From NCBI RefSeq assembly GCF_003569045.1, contig NZ_BFCB01000003.1, positions 2,604,001-2,668,000 of the forward strand: a stretch of DNA of 64,000 nucleotides, read 5' to 3'. Origin of the DNA: Aggregatilinea lenta (lineage in GTDB: Bacteria; Chloroflexota; Anaerolineae; Aggregatilineales; Aggregatilineaceae). Made by a program: the position numbers and the translations under genes. Below the pieces are notes generated by a model. That model did not search any database. It saw only the letters and a list, made by a program, of their open reading frames with translations, and was not told where the DNA came from. Below, piece by piece: positions 25,554 through 35,123 of the stretch; position 1 is the first letter of the stretch, and each line of letters begins with the position of its first letter.

Positions 25554-26846
25554 ATGTCAACCAGAGGTCTTAGCCAGAATCAACGGCGCTTGCTTTCATT
25601 TTTGAAAGACTGCGAGAGATTAGGCAGGGAATTTTCTTTAGGAGATATTGCTGCAAACACTGGTTGGACTGAATCAACGGTGAGAACTTATGAGACCAAA
25701 GGATATTGGTCTAGCATTATCTTTAAGATGCCGAATGGTAATTATGTAGCACGGGGAGTACTAAATTTATCTGAAAGCAATTTCCACCAGGAGATTACTC
25801 AAACTCAAACAATTAGAGAATTTGGACATCACCTTAATAGCCGAATTGCCAAAGCTCTTTTGAGCAAATCCAAAGATAATATGATACTCGCTTTGGAGTT
25901 GTACAATCGGCCCTCGCTTCAGAATCGGCTAGACGGTTTTACTATCCTCTTTTGTACGGCGTGGGAACAACTCCTAAAGGCACAAATTGCAGAAAGGGAT
26001 GGTGACTCAGAAATATACAGAACAGTCAGACCTGGTAGAAGACCGGAGACAATCAGTTTACAGGATTGCTTGAACTTGATATTCCCTGACGATGGCAACC
26101 CAGTACGACGCAATATTGAACAAGTCAAGGATTACCGGGACAAAGCAACTCATCTGCTTATGCCAGAAGCACAAGGTTTGGTCTCGCAGGTCTTTCAAGC
26201 AGGCGTAATTAACTATGAGAAGCACTTCTGTGACATTAGTGGCATAGCATTTCTTCCGGAAAATTCTACAGGACTTATGACTCTTGTTGGTAGACAACAG
26301 GAACCTGATATTGTGAAACTTCGGTCACTGTACGGTGAACAAGTTGCCGGAGACATCTTGAATTTAGTGCAGACATTACAGAGACGCATCGCAGAAATCG
26401 ATGATGATCGATTTGCCGTTGTTGTAGAGCATAGACTTGTCTTCGCTAGGCGTGGTGAGGGCACAGACATCACTTTAGCGCATGGTGATGGTGCGAGCCA
26501 GGATGCAGTCATCATTCGAGATCCAATTCCGGTCGAACGAGGATTCCCTTATTCTTATGGGTCGTTATGGCCAGAGATTTATCGCCGACTTATCGAAGAA
26601 AACAACGTTGAATTTCTGGCAACTCGTCTGCGATTAAAAGGCGATGCTCCAATTTTTAATCGGTATGATCTTACGGCGATCCTTGCTAAAGAAGGGTGGC
26701 AAAATTCTATCAACACGTACCATTATCACTCTCAAATTCTTGTTGGTCATCGATATTCGCAGGAAGCTGTCGACTATATTGTGGACAAGATCGTTCGAGA
26801 TCCTGACTATGTGAGCCGTGCGATTAATACTTGGAAAAGAGCATAG
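25554..26846 (+). CDS. HTH plus DUF3644 protein, AT-rich and probably acquired; HEPN-like
   Basis: 430 residues. The N-terminal 60 look like a winged-helix/HTH domain (SLGDIAANTGWTESTVRTYE). Residues about 100-240 match the DUF3644 pattern, ALELYNRPSLQNRLDGF followed by an AWEQLLKA stretch. Inside it, YRDKATHL near 193-200 has R-x4-H spacing, the mark of HEPN ribonucleases; that assignment is my inference. Base composition is clearly lower in GC than all neighbours and codon use is A/T-ending, so recent transfer is likely. HEPN proteins of this kind are common in defence and toxin systems, but no partner gene is adjacent. Confidence 0.75.
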   Translation: MSTRGLSQNQRRLLSFLKDCERLGREFSLGDIAANTGWTESTVRTYETKGYWSSIIFKMPNGNYVARGVLNLSESNFHQEITQTQTIREFGHHLNSRIAKALLSKSKDNMILALELYNRPSLQNRLDGFTILFCTAWEQLLKAQIAERDGDSEIYRTVRPGRRPETISLQDCLNLIFPDDGNPVRRNIEQVKDYRDKATHLLMPEAQGLVSQVFQAGVINYEKHFCDISGIAFLPENSTGLMTLVGRQQEPDIVKLRSLYGEQVAGDILNLVQTLQRRIAEIDDDRFAVVVEHRLVFARRGEGTDITLAHGDGASQDAVIIRDPIPVERGFPYSYGSLWPEIYRRLIEENNVEFLATRLRLKGDAPIFNRYDLTAILAKEGWQNSINTYHYHSQILVGHRYSQEAVDYIVDKIVRDPDYVSRAINTWKRA

Positions 26847-26905
26847 ACTCGCAACTAAGCGCATTTGGTGGGCGATCCCCTGACCGCCCGCTGCGTGGAG
26901 CATCT

Positions 26906-27631
26906 CTACTTTTCCCCGATGGCGAACAGCATCGTCGCACCGTGGACGCCGACCTCATCCAGCCGCCGCAGGAGCACCTCCGCTTCGGCCTGAATCGCGT
27001 CGAAGTTGGGCAGGTCTTTCGCCTTGTCCAGGTAGCGCGCGATCTGCCGCTTGGTGAACTCCGTGCGCGCGATGTCGGTCGCTTCGCCGCCGAGATCGGC
27101 GTAATCGTAATACTCGACGCGGCTCAGGCCCATGCCCTCGACGAGGTCCACGATCTGCTGGCGGGTGTACGTCTCGGTGTGGTCGATGCCCAGCGCGGCG
27201 TCGATGCGCGCCCACCAGTGATGCGCCAAAACGTGCGTCATCTGCGTCTCGGTCTGGTTGTCGCTGTACATGTCACCGATCAGAACGTGGCCACCCGGCC
27301 TGAGCACGCGCATGATCTCGTCCATCACCTGCGCGGGATCGGCAAAGTGGTGCAGGGAGCGGGTCGTCGTCACCGTGTCGAAGCTGGCGTCGTTCAGTTC
27401 CAGGTGATGGGCGTCCATCCGCTGGAATTCCACGTCGTCGCTCTCAAAGACATTCTCGTCCTCGAAGGTGCGCAGAGTGATGTCCACGCTGTCCACACCC
27501 AGGAACCACTCGTAATCTTTGAGCGCCTCGATCATCCACTGGATCGTGCTGCCGGTCCCTGTGGCGATGTCGAGCACGCGCCCGCCGGAAATCGCGCCGA
27601 TGGCCTGGTCGATCTGTTCTGCGTTGTTCAT
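26906..27631 (-). CDS. Class I SAM-dependent methyltransferase
   Basis: 241 residues, UbiE/UbiG-like. The SAM motif VLDIATGTGSTIQW is near residues 19-32, FQRMDAHHL near 69 is motif II, and MRVLRPGGHVLIGD near 107-120 is the post-motif typical of small-molecule methyltransferases. It has GGAGG 9 nt before ATG. The substrate is unknown. It lies downstream of the S51-like gene on the same strand, with a terminator between them, so it probably has its own promoter. Confidence 0.85.
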   Translation of the reverse strand: MNNAEQIDQAIGAISGGRVLDIATGTGSTIQWMIEALKDYEWFLGVDSVDITLRTFEDENVFESDDVEFQRMDAHHLELNDASFDTVTTTRSLHHFADPAQVMDEIMRVLRPGGHVLIGDMYSDNQTETQMTHVLAHHWWARIDAALGIDHTETYTRQQIVDLVEGMGLSRVEYYDYADLGGEATDIARTEFTKRQIARYLDKAKDLPNFDAIQAEAEVLLRRLDEVGVHGATMLFAIGEK

Positions 27632-27656
27632 CGTGCAAAGCCTCCACGGTGCGGTA

Positions 27657-27687
27657 CAAAAATGCCCACGATTATTGTACGTGGGCA
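27657..27687 (-). terminator. Terminator of the S51-like peptidase gene
   Basis: On the minus strand TGCCCACG (27687-27680) pairs with CGTGGGCA (27670-27663), followed by a U run. Confidence 0.8.
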
Positions 27688-27721
27688 GCGGTGATTTGGC
27701 GTCAAAGTACGGGAAATTGAG

Positions 27722-28447
27722 TTATTCCGCGTCGTCCGGCGAGTCGTCAGGGTCGGCGGGCGCATCCAGCGCGAATTTGTGCCCTGAGCGGTGCTCGCGT
27801 TCGTCGTCGGGACCGCGCACGATGGTCACTGTGCCGTGGCCGAGGACAGAGTAGTAGCCTTCGGGATGGCACACCAGCGCCGTATTTTCCTCGATGCCGA
27901 TCAGCGTGACACCGTCGGGCAGCTCGGCCAGGAGGCGCTCCGGCGAGAGGCGCATCCGTACGGTGTCGTAGCGCGGCATGATCGCCAGATGGGGCGCAAG
28001 GGCCAGCCCCGGCTCCCAGGTGTTGTCGAGCCAGTATACGCCGCCCATTACCATCGCACTCGCGCCGACGCCGAACAGTGCGGCCTGACGGTGCATCGTG
28101 TTTTGCAGCGACTTTTCAGTGTGTGTGCCGCGCAACTGCTCGACGATGTGCACGGGGCTGCCGTCGGTTAGCACGATGGCGTCGGTTTTGTCCAGGCCGC
28201 CGTAGTTCACGGCGGTGTTGGCCGAAAGCTGATCGGTGATCTCGACGTATTCGGAGAACGTGGCGACGCCCTGAAAGTAGCGGCTGGTATCTTGCGCGAC
28301 CAGGATCGGCTTGCGAAGCTCGGCGACCGGCACGACCGACACGCGAGGTCGGCGCTCTCCACGGATCAGGCGCAGCCAGTCGTAGTGAAGCTGCTTGTTT
28401 TTGGGCGTAAAGGCGTCACCGCCGTGCAGAATGAGCGTGCCTTCCAT
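27722..28447 (-). CDS. Peptidase S51/cyanophycinase-like protein
   Basis: 241 residues with the class I glutamine-amidotransferase-like fold of S51 serine peptidases. It opens with GTLILHGGDAF, as cyanophycinases open with a GGG motif. The nucleophile elbow is GVGASAMVMGG near 126-136 (Ser in G-x-S-A), followed by a basin of conserved Gly. A His/Glu partner cannot be fixed by eye. ATG 28447 has AAGGAG 5 nt upstream, so the longer ORF to 28558 (which runs into rnpB) is rejected. The acidic C-terminal tail (DPDDSPDDAE) is unusual. The substrate is unknown. Confidence 0.7.
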   Translation of the reverse strand: MEGTLILHGGDAFTPKNKQLHYDWLRLIRGERRPRVSVVPVAELRKPILVAQDTSRYFQGVATFSEYVEITDQLSANTAVNYGGLDKTDAIVLTDGSPVHIVEQLRGTHTEKSLQNTMHRQAALFGVGASAMVMGGVYWLDNTWEPGLALAPHLAIMPRYDTVRMRLSPERLLAELPDGVTLIGIEENTALVCHPEGYYSVLGHGTVTIVRGPDDEREHRSGHKFALDAPADPDDSPDDAE

Positions 28448-28494
28448 CAAGGCTCCTTCAATTTGACGTTTGTGGTTGTTGAAAACTGCCGGGT

Positions 28495-28872
28495 GAGACT
28501 CAAGTCGATCTATAAGCCGCATTCTGTACCCGCCGCGCGTGCGACGAGTGGCGATCATCTATCTGGGACGCCGGTTGCCCGGCGACTCAAGCGACCTACC
28601 CGGAACTGGTAGCGGGGCGGGCAGCCCCTCATTCCTGCTTGGTCTTGCTCCCGGTGGGGTTTGCCTGGCCGCTCATGTCACCACGAGCGCCGGTGCGCTC
28701 TTACCGCACCGTTTCACCCTCGCCCTGCACGTGGCAGGGCAATACACTTCTCTGTTGCACTATGCCGTCGGGTCGCCCCGCCTGGCCGTTAGCCAGCACC
28801 GTGCCCTATGGAGTACGGACTTTCCTCAGCCTGCACATGGCAAACCGCGATCACCCAATCGACTTGAGCCTC
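28495..28872 (-). ncRNA. rnpB: RNase P RNA, bacterial type A
   Basis: The P1 arms GAGGCTCAAGTCGAT (28872-28858) and ATCGACTTGAGTCTC (28509-28495) pair along 15 bp. Conserved blocks on the minus strand are GAGGAAAGTCC near the 5' end (CR I), GGTAAGAGCGCACC in the middle, and ACAGAATGCGGCTTATAGATC-type sequence at the 3' end (CR V). The size of about 378 nt is usual. It is the catalytic RNA that cuts tRNA 5' leaders, including the tRNA-Ala in this window. Confidence 0.95.
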
Positions 28873-28880
28873 GACGGGCT

Positions 28881-28889
28881 ATTATACCA
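28881..28889 (-). promoter_or_regulatory. Extended -10 promoter of rnpB
   Basis: Minus-strand TGGTATAAT (TG-n-TATAAT) ends 9 nt before the mapped RNA start. No good -35 is seen. Confidence 0.6.
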
Positions 28890-28912
28890 TAGGCGGCAGG
28901 GCGCGTCGCCGG

Positions 28913-29407
28913 TCAGTCGTCCGCGACGAAGGCGGCGAGGGCACGCCACGGCGCTTCGTCCCAGAAGGCGCGCGCCGCGCCGGACGTGGAGGGCAGCACC
29001 CAGATGCGCGTCGGGCCGACCGATTCCGGCTGCAAGCCGTAAGCGGGGATGCGATGGCCGAGGAATTCCTGGGCGGCGCGTTTTCCGGCGAATGCGACCA
29101 CGCGCGGCTGGAACTGTTCGATCTTGGCGCGCAGGCCCGCCGCATCGAAGTCTTCCGGGCGCAGCACGTCGTCGTTACCGACTGCGTTGGGAGCCATGCC
29201 GGTCAGGCCGAGGCCGTACTGGGTCACAGTCTGGAATTCGGTGGCCTTCAGGCGGCGGGGCGTGAACCCCGCCGCGTAGAGGATGTCCCAAAAGCGGTTG
29301 CCCGGCCCGGCATAAGGTGCGCCGACTTCCGCAGCTCGCCTGCTGGCGGCGGTGCCGACGAAGACGACCTTGAGGCCGGGCGCGAGCACATCGGGCAGAA
29401 CGGGCAT
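28913..29407 (-). CDS. mug: Mug/TDG-type uracil (mismatch) DNA glycosylase
   Basis: 164 residues. VVFVGTAASRRAAE followed by YAGPGNRFWDILYAAG (near 32-47) is the family signature: the glycine-rich loop and GNRFW. LTGMAPNAVGNDD and AFAGKRAAQEFLG follow. The C-terminal VLPSTSGAA loop corresponds to the DNA-intercalation segment (NPSG-type). It would remove uracil or thymine mispaired with G. Its ATG overlaps the serS stop (ATGA), so it is made from the serS transcript. Confidence 0.85.
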   Translation of the reverse strand: MPVLPDVLAPGLKVVFVGTAASRRAAEVGAPYAGPGNRFWDILYAAGFTPRRLKATEFQTVTQYGLGLTGMAPNAVGNDDVLRPEDFDAAGLRAKIEQFQPRVVAFAGKRAAQEFLGHRIPAYGLQPESVGPTRIWVLPSTSGAARAFWDEAPWRALAAFVADD

Positions 29408-30849
29408 CAGTTGCCTTTCGCCCCCGGCTCGATGACTTCCAACCCGCCCATGTACGGCTTGAGCACGGTGGGGATCACCACGCTGCCGTCACGCTGCTGG
29501 TAGTTCTCGATGACGGCGATCAACGCGCGGACCATGCCCAGACCGGAGCCGTTGAGCGTGTGCACGAAGCGCGGACGCGCGCCCGGCTCCGGGCGGTAGC
29601 GGATGTTGGCGCGGCGGGCCTGGAATTCCTCCGTGTTGCTGCATGAGGACACTTCGAGCCATTCCTGGCTGCCGGGAGCCCACATTTCCACGTCATACTT
29701 CTTCGCAGCGGAGAAGCCCAGGTCGCCGGTGACGATTTCCAGGCGGCGGTAGGGGATCTCCAGCATGGCGCAGACGTGCTCCGCCGCCTCGGTAAGGGAT
29801 TCAAGCTCGGCGTAGCTCGTTTCGGGTGTGGTGAACTTGTACATCTCCACCTTTTCGAACTGGTGGACGCGCTTCAGGCCGCGCACGTCGCGCCCGGCGC
29901 TCATCTTCTCGCGGCGGAAGCAGGGCGTGTGCGAGACGTAGTACAGCGGGAGCTGGTCCGCCTCGAAGATTTCGTTGGCGTGCATGTTGGTCAGCGCGAC
30001 TTCCGCCGTCGGCAGCATGTACAGCTCGGATTCCTGGTCGAAGTACACCACGTCGCGAAACTTGGGGAACTGCGCGGAGCCATACAGCGCGTCCTCGTGC
30101 ACCATGAAGGGCGGGTAGATCTCGGTGAAGCCGTGCTGCGTGGTGTGCACGTCCAGCAGCCACGCGATCATGGCGCGGTAAAGGCGCGCGCCCATGCCCT
30201 TGAGGATATAGAAGCGCGTGCCGGACAGCTTGACGCCGCGCTCGAAGTCGATGATGTCGAGGGCCGGACCGAGATCCCAGTGCGGCAGCGGCTCGAAATC
30301 GAAGCTGCGCATTGCGCCCTGCGGCGTCCAGATTTTGTTTTCCTCTTCGCTCGCGCCCAGCGGCACGGATTCGTGGGGCAGGTTGGGAATCCATAGCTGC
30401 TGTTCGGTCAGATCCGCTTCAACCTCTGCGATCTCGGCGTCCAGTTCCCCGACGCGCGTGCCCAGACGCTTGAGGCGCTCGGTGAGCGTCTCGAAGGCGG
30501 CGGCGATGTCGTCTTTGGTGGCTTCGGGCAGATCGGTTTCAGTGGGCGGGTTGGTCATGCCGTCGAGCGCGGCCTCGATGTCGCCCACTTCGAGCGCGGC
30601 GATCACGCGATTCGCGGCGACGACGGTCTGCGCAGGGGTGCGCTGCTTGTCGCCCCGAAAGCGGCCCATCTGCTTGTTGAGCTGGTTGCGGTTGGCTTTG
30701 ATGGCTTCCGCTTCGGTCAGCAATTCGCGGCGGCGCTTATCGAGCGTCACGATGGCGTCGATGCGCGCCAGCGCGGTTTCGTCGTGCAGCTTGGTGATTT
30801 GTTCTTTGACCCACTCGGGCTTCTCGCGGATCAGGGCGATGTCGATCAT
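29407..30849 (-). CDS. serS: Seryl-tRNA synthetase
   Basis: Charges tRNA-Ser. It is a class II synthetase of 480 residues. The N-terminal coiled-coil arm spans about 28-155 and has an insertion of roughly 50 residues (about 70-120), which lengthens it beyond the usual 420-430. Motif 2 is CFRREKMSAGRDVRGLKRVHQF near 300, and motif 3 is GSGLGMVRALIAVIENYQ near 435. SCSNTEEFQARR is the conserved active-site stretch. It lies downstream of a serine T-box and a 47-aa membrane ORF, and is coupled to mug downstream. Confidence 0.95.
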   Translation of the reverse strand: MIDIALIREKPEWVKEQITKLHDETALARIDAIVTLDKRRRELLTEAEAIKANRNQLNKQMGRFRGDKQRTPAQTVVAANRVIAALEVGDIEAALDGMTNPPTETDLPEATKDDIAAAFETLTERLKRLGTRVGELDAEIAEVEADLTEQQLWIPNLPHESVPLGASEEENKIWTPQGAMRSFDFEPLPHWDLGPALDIIDFERGVKLSGTRFYILKGMGARLYRAMIAWLLDVHTTQHGFTEIYPPFMVHEDALYGSAQFPKFRDVVYFDQESELYMLPTAEVALTNMHANEIFEADQLPLYYVSHTPCFRREKMSAGRDVRGLKRVHQFEKVEMYKFTTPETSYAELESLTEAAEHVCAMLEIPYRRLEIVTGDLGFSAAKKYDVEMWAPGSQEWLEVSSCSNTEEFQARRANIRYRPEPGARPRFVHTLNGSGLGMVRALIAVIENYQQRDGSVVIPTVLKPYMGGLEVIEPGAKGN

Positions 30850-30922
30850 CGAAGTGACTCCTGCATGGTAGCTGGCTCAAGATCGTAACTGCAAACGCAA
30901 CCACGGGTGGTGATGATTTAGA

Positions 30923-31066
30923 TTACGCGCGCCGGTCGTTGTCACGCGAACTCGACGGACGCGAGAGATCGCTGTACAGGCGCAGGGCGGCCAGCGACAG
31001 GCCGATGATGATCACGGCCAGCACGAGTCCATCCCAGATTTCCGGTTTCATGAAGTCGAAGTGCAT
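30923..31066 (-). CDS. Small single-span membrane protein, 47 aa, between Ser T-box and serS
   Basis: ATG (plus positions 31064-31066) has GGAGG 6 nt upstream; the stop TAA is at 30923-30925. The protein has a short acidic N-terminus, one hydrophobic segment (LVLAVIIIGLSLAALRLY, about residues 14-31) and a Ser/Arg/Asp-rich tail. It is too short for the usual gene finders. It sits 3' of the T-box terminator, so it should rise with serS on serine starvation. I know no family for it. Confidence 0.7.
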   Translation of the reverse strand: MHFDFMKPEIWDGLVLAVIIIGLSLAALRLYSDLSRPSSSRDNDRRA

Positions 31067-31084
31067 GGTGAACCTCCCGTTCTA

Positions 31085-31357
31085 CCAACAAAAAATCCCC
31101 GCGCCTGGCTCAAAAGCCAGGACGAGGGGACTCGTGGTGCCACCTGGATTTGCCTGCACCTCACGGTGCGGACCTCGGGGAGTCACTGGGACTCACTCGC
31201 GCTAACGGGCGGACCCGGCCTGCCTCAGCACACCTCGCGGTGGGGTTGGCGGGCAGCATATCGGGAGTGGATGCTGGCCTGAGGGCACTGTCGCCTTGCA
31301 CCGTCCGGCGACTCGCTGGAAGGTACCCGACAGGGGCGGCTCCGTCAAAGCTGATAG
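31085..31357 (-). promoter_or_regulatory. Serine T-box riboswitch controlling the sORF-serS-mug unit
   Basis: On the minus strand stem I shows CAGCGAGTCGCCGG and GGTGCAAGGCGACAG, then the specifier context AGC-ATCC (AGC at 31275-31273), a serine codon. The T-box GGTGGCACCACGA is at 31144-31132. Its UGGC matches a tRNA ending with G73, as in tRNA-Ser. Specifier and discriminator thus agree. The terminator is at 31090-31130. Confidence 0.9.
31090..31130 (-). terminator. T-box terminator before the sORF-serS unit
   Basis: On the minus strand TCCCC...CCTGGCT pairs with AGCCAGG...GGGGA (31130-31096, 4-nt loop), with a six-U run at 31095-31090. Confidence 0.85.
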
Positions 31358-31362
31358 TGTGC

Positions 31363-31391
31363 AGTGTAGCAAACGCGCCGGGCGCTGTCAA
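31363..31391 (-). promoter_or_regulatory. Promoter of the serine T-box transcript
   Basis: Minus-strand TTGACA (31391-31386), 17-nt spacer, TACACT (31368-31363). Confidence 0.8.
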
Positions 31392-31451
31392 GACAGGTGA
31401 TCGGCGGCGCAAACACGAACTTCATGCAATTTGAAACAAAATTTGAACCGA

Positions 31452-31479
31452 TTGAACGCCTTAGCGATATGTGTAGTAT
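31452..31479 (+). promoter_or_regulatory. Putative promoter of the peptide-transport operon
   Basis: TTGAAC at 31452-31457, 16-nt spacer, TAGTAT at 31474-31479. The remaining 320 nt before the first gene hold an inverted repeat CACAACC (31514-31520)/GGTTGTG (31548-31554) and no recognisable gene or known riboswitch. Confidence 0.45.
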
Positions 31480-31803
31480 GGGGGACGGTGAAATCAACGG
31501 AATTGCGGTATCACACAACCGCGCCGGGCCACCGGGGCGTACATGTAGGTTGTGCCCTCAAGATGAGAAATTCATCCTTGCCCAACATGCCTGAAAGAGG
31601 GTAATCTCAAAGGTCGGTCCGCAGCGCGGCGTTTGCACGGTGTGACCGGGTTCGGGATTGCCAGTATCCTGGAGAGTCACGGCGGAATTTTGCGGGTGTA
31701 CTGCCTTTCACACAACATTCCGTCGTTTTGAAGCGGCCTTGTTTTGACTTGTGGCATCTCTTGCTGGTTCACCCCGCCAGAGTGCCAAGGGAGAGATTGC
31801 GTT

Positions 31804-32791
<988 letters not shown>

Positions 32792-32811
<20 letters not shown>

Positions 32812-33829
32812 TGTGCGCACGGCATCGGCTGCCGGTCCAGGCGCGTCCACTAACCGGGAAGTCCTGCTCGAAGTCAAGGATCTGAAGAAGCACTTCCCGA
32901 TCAAGTCGGGGATCCTGGTTCAGCGCGAAGTTGCCGCCGTGAAGGCGGTGGACGGCGTATCATTCCACATTTACCGGGGCGAGACGCTGGGCCTGGTGGG
33001 GGAGTCGGGCTGCGGTAAGTCCACGACGGGCCGCACGATCCTCCAGCTCTACCGCCCGACGTCGGGCAGCGTGAAGTTCGAGGGCAAAGAGATCAGCGAT
33101 CTGAAAGGCGAGTCGTTACGTAAGCTGCGCCGCCAGATGCAGATGGTCTTCCAGGATCCGTACGCGTCGCTGAACCCGCGTATGTCGGTGGGGCGCATCG
33201 TGTCCGAGCCGCTGGTCGTGCACAACATCGGCACCAAGCAAGAACGCGACAACCGTGTCGCGGAGCTGCTGGATCTGGTGGGCCTCAACCCCTACTTCGT
33301 GAACCGCTACCCGCACGAGTTTTCGGGCGGCCAGCGCCAGCGAATTGGTCTGGCGCGCGCGCTGGCGCTCAATCCATCGTTCATCGTGGCCGACGAGCCG
33401 ATCTCCGCGTTGGACGTGTCGATCCAGGCGCAGGTGGTTAACTTGCTCCAGAAGCTTCAGGACGAACTGGGCCTGACCTACCTGTTCATTGCGCACGACC
33501 TGAGCATGGTCCGGCACCTGTGCGACCGCGTGGCCGTGATGTACCTGGGTAAAGTGGTCGAGGTGGCCGAGAGTGAAGAACTCTACACCAACCCGCTGCA
33601 CCCGTACACGCAGGCGCTGTTGTCCGCAGTTCCGGTGCCCGATCCTGTGATCGAAGAGCAGCGCCAGCGCATCATCCTGAAGGGCGACGTGCCCAGCCCG
33701 CTGAACCCGCCCAAGGGATGCAACTTCAACACTCGCTGCCCGGTTTCCGTCGACGTGTGCTTCGACGAAGACCCGGAACTTCTGGAAGTGCTGCCCGAGC
33801 ACTGGGTGGCCTGCCACCGCGTCAGCTAG
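32792..33829 (+). CDS. dppF: Peptide ABC transporter ATP-binding protein (DppF/OppF-like)
   Basis: 345 residues. Walker A GESGCGKS is near 71, the signature FSGGQRQR near 175 and Walker [13 protein letters not shown] near 194. [23 protein letters not shown] is typical of OppF. The C-terminal [15 protein letters not shown] again has clustered Cys. ATG 32792 has AAGGAAG 6 nt upstream and lies 20 nt inside dppD, so the two ATPases are coupled and probably form a heterodimer. Confidence 0.9.
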
Positions 33830-33880
33830 CACGAAGCGGCTCGCTTCCACCCGTGAAGCGGCTTGTTGGGGCATGAAATG

Positions 33881-33906
33881 GGAGAGTCAGGATTGCCTGA
33901 CTCTCC
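33881..33906 (+). other. Intercistronic hairpin between dppF and dppC
   Basis: A perfect 11-bp stem GGAGAGTCAGG/CCTGACTCTCC with loop ATTG. No U-tract follows, so it probably protects or partly terminates the ATPase message. Confidence 0.6.
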
Positions 33907-33942
33907 CCGCTCCGATGTCAAAGTGTTATAAGGAGAAAAAAT

Positions 33943-35088
33943 ATGGCTGTTGCCGAGGGCGCAGAACCTATCTCACTGCAGGACGAAAAGCCGAGCGTGA
34001 GCCCTCTGCGGGACGGCTGGCGGCAGTTTAGCCGCAACAAAGCCTCAGTGGTGTCATTGTTTCTTTTAATTGTGATCTTTGGTGTTGCGTTGACGGCCCA
34101 ACTATGGACCCGAGCCGGGATGCTCGACGGACGCACCGGGGCCAGCGCGCGCCATACGATCAATCCGGCCAATCTGGTGTCACAAGACCAGTTTCCCGAT
34201 CCAGGCATTTGTGCCCGCGATAACCAGGGTCGGAATCCGTACTGGTGCGGTTGGCTGTCGGAAGACGTGCTGGCGACGGTGCAGGATTCGTATTGCTTCC
34301 GTCCTGAACCGGACATGACGCAGCGCCAGTGGTGCTATCTGCTCGGCGGTGATAGTCAGGGCAAAGACTGGCTGAGCCAGACCATATACGGCGCGCAGAT
34401 CTCGCTGGCCGTAGGTGTCGTCGGCGCGACCATGAGCCTGATCGTCGGCCTGATCTACGGGCTGGTAGCCGGGTTCTACGGTGGCCGTCTCGACAACCTC
34501 ATGATGCGTATCGTGGACTTCATGTACGGCATCCCCTATCTGGTGCTGGTCATTCTGCTTCAGGTGTTCTTCACCCAGATTGCACGCGAATATCAAGATC
34601 AGGGGAGGAGCGGCTTCGTCGGATTTGTCCTTGATCTGAACAAGGACATGGGCGGACTCTTGTTCCTGTTCTTTGCGCTCGGCTCGTTAAGCTGGATCGG
34701 TATGGCGCGCCTGGCACGCGGCCAGGTGTTGGCCTTCCGCGAGAAGGAATTCGTCGAAGCCGCGCGCGCCGTGGGCGCCAGCGACCGCCGGATTATCTTC
34801 GTGCACCTGCTGCCGAACGTGATCGGCCCACTGATCGTGGCCGAAACGCTGGCAATACCCGGTTATATCTTCACCGAGGCATTCCTGAGCTTCATCGGCC
34901 TCGGTGTGCAGCCGGGTGTGCCCAGTTGGGGCGCGATGATCAGTGAGGTGCGCGAGCGCGGAGCCTATTACTCGAACCGCCACCTGCTGATCGTGCCGAG
35001 TATTGCCCTGGTGCTGACGACGCTGGCTTTTAATTTCCTGGGCGACGGCTTGCGCGACGCCCTTGACCCCCGCCTGCGTGGTACGTAG
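33943..35088 (+). CDS. dppC: Peptide ABC transporter permease (DppC/OppC-like)
   Basis: 381 residues. TM1 (VVSLFLLIVIFGVALTAQLW) is near 36-55. A 90-residue periplasmic stretch with four Cys follows; it is longer than in E. coli DppC. The remaining TM core contains the EAA motif FVEAARAVGASDRRIIFVHLLPN near 270 and ends AFNFLGDGLRDALDPR, the family hallmark. TAAGGAG precedes ATG 33943. Confidence 0.92.
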   Translation: MAVAEGAEPISLQDEKPSVSPLRDGWRQFSRNKASVVSLFLLIVIFGVALTAQLWTRAGMLDGRTGASARHTINPANLVSQDQFPDPGICARDNQGRNPYWCGWLSEDVLATVQDSYCFRPEPDMTQRQWCYLLGGDSQGKDWLSQTIYGAQISLAVGVVGATMSLIVGLIYGLVAGFYGGRLDNLMMRIVDFMYGIPYLVLVILLQVFFTQIAREYQDQGRSGFVGFVLDLNKDMGGLLFLFFALGSLSWIGMARLARGQVLAFREKEFVEAARAVGASDRRIIFVHLLPNVIGPLIVAETLAIPGYIFTEAFLSFIGLGVQPGVPSWGAMISEVRERGAYYSNRHLLIVPSIALVLTTLAFNFLGDGLRDALDPRLRGT

Positions 35089-35123
35089 GTGAGAATAATC
35101 GCGTGATGAGGAGAGCACTTAAC

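Noticed and set aside
27722-28558. Longer form of the S51-like protein starting at 28558
   Set aside because: It would run through the 3' end of rnpB, while ATG 28447 has a good ribosome site and starts at the conserved domain.
28539-29265. Plus-strand frames over rnpB and mug
   Set aside because: The DNA is explained by RNase P RNA and the glycosylase on the minus strand.
31397-31594. 65-residue frame upstream of dppD
   Set aside because: It covers the putative dpp promoter, and has no ribosome site and an odd composition.
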